A model generated the notes under the pieces. That model was given only the letters and a program-made list of their open reading frames with translations, did not search any database and was not told where the DNA came from. Shown in pieces: positions 60,694-64,000 of a stretch of 64,000 bases of DNA. The DNA comes from an uncultured Lachnospiraceae bacterium. Lineage in GTDB: Bacteria > Bacillota > Clostridia > Lachnospirales > Lachnospiraceae. How positions within the stretch are numbered: the first letter of the stretch is position 1; each line of letters starts with the position of its first letter. The stretch covers positions 38,865-102,864 of the forward strand of contig CAJTPM010000014.1 of the NCBI GenBank assembly GCA_910578085.1. The letters are read 5' to 3'. The position numbers and the translations under genes were made by a program.

Positions 60694-61467
60694 ATGGAAA
60701 ACTTTATTGGTTGGACAGATGCTAATGCACAATCCATAAGAGATGCCATTTGTGTGGCAATCTGCGATGATGAGGCATTTATGCTTGAACTGTTGGAGGA
60801 AAAAATAAAGAATATGCTCCCTTCTGCGGTAATAGAACAGTTTTCTTCTGGTAGGGAGCTGTTGGAAGGCAATACGCAGGCGGACATTTTATTTCTGGAC
60901 ATACAGATGCCAGAGATGGATGGTATGGAGACGGCAAGGCTTTTTCGCAGGCAGCAGAAGGATACACTCATCATATTTATTACAGCGGCTCCGGAATATG
61001 TCTTTCAGGCATTTGACGTAGGGGCGTTTCATTATCTGGTCAAGCCTTTATCTGATGATAAATTCGATGAGGTTTTTGGAAATGCGCTGTTGGGAATCGG
61101 ACGCAGGAATAAGGGCAGAGATGGGGATGATGGAGACTACATGATGATACAGGCAGGGGGAGTCCATACAAAAATATTGTTTAAGGATATTATCTATGCG
61201 GAAGTGTTCAACCGTAAAGTCATCATTCATACCATAAACGGCGATACAGAATATTATGGGAAACTGTCCGATTTGGAGAAAAAAGTTGGAGAGGATTTTT
61301 TCAGACCACACAGGTCGTATCTGATTCATTTTAAGTATGTGCTGAGGTATGATGCTGTGTCTGCTGTTATGGAAAACGGGACAGCGTTGATTGCAAAGCA
61401 GAATTATCCGAAATTTGTGAAGCAGTATCTGAAATATAACCAGAGGAAAGGAAGGGAGATTAGGTGA
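60694..61467 (+). CDS. LytTR-family response regulator (operon 2)
   Basis: The product has 257 residues. A 17-residue extension precedes the receiver (CVAICDDEAFMLELLEEKIK); Asp lies in ILFLDIQMPEMDGMETA, and Lys in FHYLVKPLSDDKF. The LytTR domain covers about 150-250 (MIQAGGVHTKILFKDIIYAE, FFRPHRSYLIHFKYV). AAAGGAG precedes the ATG. Paralogue of the regulator at 53508. Its stop overlaps the kinase start (GTGA). Confidence 0.92.
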   Translation: MENFIGWTDANAQSIRDAICVAICDDEAFMLELLEEKIKNMLPSAVIEQFSSGRELLEGNTQADILFLDIQMPEMDGMETARLFRRQQKDTLIIFITAAPEYVFQAFDVGAFHYLVKPLSDDKFDEVFGNALLGIGRRNKGRDGDDGDYMMIQAGGVHTKILFKDIIYAEVFNRKVIIHTINGDTEYYGKLSDLEKKVGEDFFRPHRSYLIHFKYVLRYDAVSAVMENGTALIAKQNYPKFVKQYLKYNQRKGREIR

Positions 61468-62807
61468 GTCTGGTAGAATTATGTTGGAATATTACGTCTT
61501 ATGTATCAATTATTGTGCAGCTTGGTGTTGCGGGCATATGCTTTGGAATATTTGTATCGCCTTATATGCTGGGCAGAAGCAAAGCGATTAAGGCAGGTAC
61601 AGTGTATGGTGTGGTGATGATGGTCTTATATATCATGCCGCCCCGGATAGACAATATCCTTGCATATTTCATTGGTACATTAGCGGCATTTGCCGTGATG
61701 TGCGTAGAGGACAGGCGCAATATCAACCAAAAGATATTCTTGTCTGTTAATTTTTTTTCACTGCGTTGGCTGTCCGCTTCTATAGCAGGAATTATAGACC
61801 ATTTTTTTGATATTGTTCTTTTAAACTCGCAGATAGCAGCGAGGTTATGGTTGCATTACGGATTGTATGTGGCAGTAAGAATTCTGGGCATACTGTTTAG
61901 TTTTCTGCTTCTGCTGTTATCTATCCAGGCAGTCAACAGGGCGTATGAAAGCAAGGACAGATATATGGAAAGAAGGGAACTTGTGATGCTGACTGTGCCG
62001 TCCTTGTCAGGGATAGCCGGTTATGCAATATTCCATTTTTACCAGATTAAATCCGAAATGACGGGATTTTATGATGTACTTTGTTTTTTATACTATCTGA
62101 TATCCGTAATGGCAATCCTTGTGACAATTATTATCTTCCAGCATTGGAAAACTTCACAGGAAGAACAGTCCGAACATGAACTTTTGGAAAGCCAGATAAA
62201 CAATATAAAAATGCATATTGAGGGGATTGAAAAGCTGTATGGAGATATCCGTTCCCTGCGCCATGACATGGGAAACCATATCCAGATGATAGAACGTTTG
62301 ACGGGAACGGAAAACACCGCCGAGGCTTCGGCATATCTTAAGAGACTGAAAATAGAATGGCAGGAACTTACACCCGAGATTAGGACAGGAAATCCGGTTA
62401 CGGATATGATTCTTTTAGAAAAGAAGAAAGAGGCTCAGATGCGTGGAATCCGATTTGAAAGCGACTTCCGTTATCCAGAAAATACAAAACTGGATGCCTT
62501 TGATGTCAGCGTCATTTTGTATAATGCTTTGAATAACTGCATGGAGTCGGTAAATGGGGAAAATCCGTATATCAGGATTCAGGCATTCCGCAAGAACAGT
62601 ATTTTTATGCTGATTATCAGCAACAGCTTTGAAGGGAAACTTCCCATCAATCCAACAGACGGATTTCCATACACGACAAAAAAAAGCGGCGGGCATGGAA
62701 TCGGTTTAAAGAATATGCTCAGGGTGGCTAAGAAGTATATGGGGGATTTGTCATTTGAACAAAATAAGAATGAGGTTACGGTAGGGATTATGCTTCAGAT
62801 TGCGTAA
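61464..62807 (+). CDS. AgrC-like GHKL sensor histidine kinase (operon 2)
   Basis: The product has 447 residues, with a GTG start overlapping the regulator stop. About six membrane segments fill the first 225 residues. H-box IRSLRHDMGNHIQMIERLT, N-box VILYNALNNCMESVNGENPY and G-box GGHGIGLKNMLRVAKKYMG follow. Same class as the kinase at 54217 and likewise without a peptide-processing partner. Confidence 0.92.
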   Translation: MSLVELCWNITSYVSIIVQLGVAGICFGIFVSPYMLGRSKAIKAGTVYGVVMMVLYIMPPRIDNILAYFIGTLAAFAVMCVEDRRNINQKIFLSVNFFSLRWLSASIAGIIDHFFDIVLLNSQIAARLWLHYGLYVAVRILGILFSFLLLLLSIQAVNRAYESKDRYMERRELVMLTVPSLSGIAGYAIFHFYQIKSEMTGFYDVLCFLYYLISVMAILVTIIIFQHWKTSQEEQSEHELLESQINNIKMHIEGIEKLYGDIRSLRHDMGNHIQMIERLTGTENTAEASAYLKRLKIEWQELTPEIRTGNPVTDMILLEKKKEAQMRGIRFESDFRYPENTKLDAFDVSVILYNALNNCMESVNGENPYIRIQAFRKNSIFMLIISNSFEGKLPINPTDGFPYTTKKSGGHGIGLKNMLRVAKKYMGDLSFEQNKNEVTVGIMLQIA

Positions 62808-62811
62808 GGGG

Positions 62812-62878
62812 TTTACAACGGAATGAGGGTGACTCACAACATGGTGCTTTATCCGTACAAATGATATCCCGATAAAAT
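62812..62878 (+). promoter_or_regulatory. Predicted LytTR-type direct-repeat promoter of the FlxA-like gene
   Basis: TTTACAAC (62812-62819) and CTCACAAC (62833-62840) are 21 bp apart and nearly identical to the operon 2 repeats. GATAAAAT at 62871-62878 is 38-40 bases after the second copy. The operon 2 regulator therefore probably drives both its own operon and this gene. Confidence 0.62.
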
Positions 62879-62946
62879 TGATAGAGAGCAGGAGTTTTTT
62901 ATATGTGAAATGGCTTTCAAAATATTTTTTAAGGAGGACAGATACA

Positions 62947-63792
62947 ATGAAAATTAATGGTATCAGTGGATCAAACGCACAAATGGGGCAGATGGGAATG
63001 AATCAGGCAACAGACTCATACAGCCGGAATATCCAGAACCAGATTGCCAACGCACAGAAGCAGTTGCAGGAACTTTCTTCTAATGAGGAAATGACATTAG
63101 AAGAAAAGATGAAAAAACGGCAGGAGATACAGCAGCAGATTAGTGACCTGAATATGCAGTTAAGGCAGCATCAGATGGAACAGCGAAAAGAAAAACAGCA
63201 GGAGAGAGCTTCCTCGAAGGACAATCTGCCCGGCGGGGTGAAAACAAAAGCAGGAGAAAAAGCCGCAGGACTGTCACAGGCGAGCATGACAGCAATGCTT
63301 TCTGCGGATACATCTATCAAGCAGGCAAGAGTGCAGGGTGGCGTGGCAACAAAACTGGAAGGCAGGGCGAATGTCCTGAAAGCAGAAGTCAAGCAGGGTG
63401 GAGGAAATGTGGAAGCCAAGAAAGAGGAAATTGCGGAACTGGAGCAGAAAGCGGAGAATGCAACAGTTTCACAAATGAATACGCTCGCAGAGGCAAATAA
63501 AGTTATGGAAGAAGCTGCCGTGGCAGAGCGCAATGAAAATAAGACTTCTGGTACAAAAGAGGAAAAAACATATCGGGCAGAAAATACAACCGAAAAGGCA
63601 GAGGAAAGCAGTACAAACGGAGAAAATGCACAGGATAGTGTATCTGGCATCGGATTACAGACAGGAAATGCGGAGGATGTACAGCGGGATGACAGCACAC
63701 GGACGGAAAACATACAACCTGTTGAAACAGTCGTTCCAGAAGCTGCAACAGCACAGGCGGCAGTTTATACCCATGTTGATGTCCGCTTATAA
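62947..63792 (+). CDS. FlxA-like family protein
   Basis: The product has about 281 residues, begins MKINGISGSNAQMGQMGMNQ with no signal peptide. Residues about 30-85 form the FlxA-like coiled coil (NQIANAQKQLQELSSNEEMT, then LEEKMKKRQEIQQQISDLNM). The rest is low-complexity Glu/Lys/Ala/Thr with helical stretches. The frame opens at 62878, but AAGGAGG fits the ATG at 62947. The function of such proteins is unknown; regulation by the kinase pair upstream is inferred from the promoter. Confidence 0.75.
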   Translation: MKINGISGSNAQMGQMGMNQATDSYSRNIQNQIANAQKQLQELSSNEEMTLEEKMKKRQEIQQQISDLNMQLRQHQMEQRKEKQQERASSKDNLPGGVKTKAGEKAAGLSQASMTAMLSADTSIKQARVQGGVATKLEGRANVLKAEVKQGGGNVEAKKEEIAELEQKAENATVSQMNTLAEANKVMEEAAVAERNENKTSGTKEEKTYRAENTTEKAEESSTNGENAQDSVSGIGLQTGNAEDVQRDDSTRTENIQPVETVVPEAATAQAAVYTHVDVRL

Positions 63793-63806
63793 GGGAGGAA
63801 AAGCGT

Positions 63807-64000
63807 ATGTCAGAAATTAACAGTTTTAGCGACTATGCAAGCAGATATAACACCAATATGGATTTTTCAACGTTGTTTGGCGGCGGCGCTCCCTATATAG
63901 ACAGCGGCATGGGCGGAGTCAACGTATCTGATTATGTGTTGTCCTGCAAATTAGATGCACCAGTTCCATGCAGATTAGATGCGCCTGATTTTGGCTTTGT
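63807..64000 (+). CDS. Unknown protein, 3' end outside window
   Basis: The frame starts MSEINSFSDYASRYNTNMDF after AAGGGAGG, 14 bases behind the FlxA-like gene, and runs to the window edge. It has a Gly-rich patch (FGGGAPYIDSGMGGV) and a repeated CKLDAPVPCRLDAP. No signal peptide. Not recognised. Confidence 0.6.
   Translation, partial: MSEINSFSDYASRYNTNMDFSTLFGGGAPYIDSGMGGVNVSDYVLSCKLDAPVPCRLDAPDFGF

Overview
The window looks like a chromosomal piece of a Lachnospiraceae-type Clostridia (gut Firmicutes). The reasons are AGGAGG-type ribosome binding sites throughout, a tryptophan T-box, PPi-dependent pyruvate phosphate dikinase, a CmpB-type membrane family, DUF5050/DUF6033/FlxA-like proteins and AgrC/LytTR signalling. 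No database search was possible, so family names come from recognised motifs.

Bases 1-34.6 kb are ordinary, densely packed chromosome. In order: the tail of a CobW-type GTPase, a YlmH-like S4 protein, a CmpB-family membrane protein, an alanine/sodium symporter (minus strand), a Trp-specific T-box that controls a TrpXYZ-like ABC importer, a chemotaxis receptor, a nitroreductase, pyrB-pyrI, a folate cluster (folC-folE-HD-aroA-folP-aldo/keto reductase-folBK), a DUF5050 protein, pheA, a polyphosphate group (DUF815 ATPase, ppx, ppk), two unknown genes, and a minus-strand pair (ABC-F and HAD phosphatase) facing away from ppdK.

From 34.6 kb the window becomes accessory. The last codons of ppdK, its terminator and about 600 bp of peculiar noncoding repeat occur twice as direct repeats, at 34.59-35.98 kb and 59.34-59.98 kb, and bracket about 24.7 kb. 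Inside are a Na/Pi transporter with a PhoBR-like pair, an HD protein, a Ca2+/Na+ antiporter, a methyltransferase, small zinc-ribbon genes, a sigma-factor/DUF2800 phage-type module cut off by an IS110 element, a pyrD-radical SAM-nudC cassette with an HxlR regulator, a LytTR/GHKL signalling operon with DUF6033-type genes, and a decayed serine recombinase. No intact integrase is visible.

Beyond the right copy lies a second LytTR/GHKL operon followed by a FlxA-like gene and a partial gene that runs off the end. The two signalling operons share a 44-bp upstream repeat. Their promoters, and the FlxA-like gene's promoter, carry direct repeats with a 21-22 bp period placed about 40 bp before the -10. 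The genes they control encode cytosolic-looking proteins that begin with the same short motif (M-x-[IV]-x-G-[IV]). No AgrB/AgrD-like peptide gene is present. This duplicated regulator-promoter-effector layout is the best candidate here for an undescribed system.
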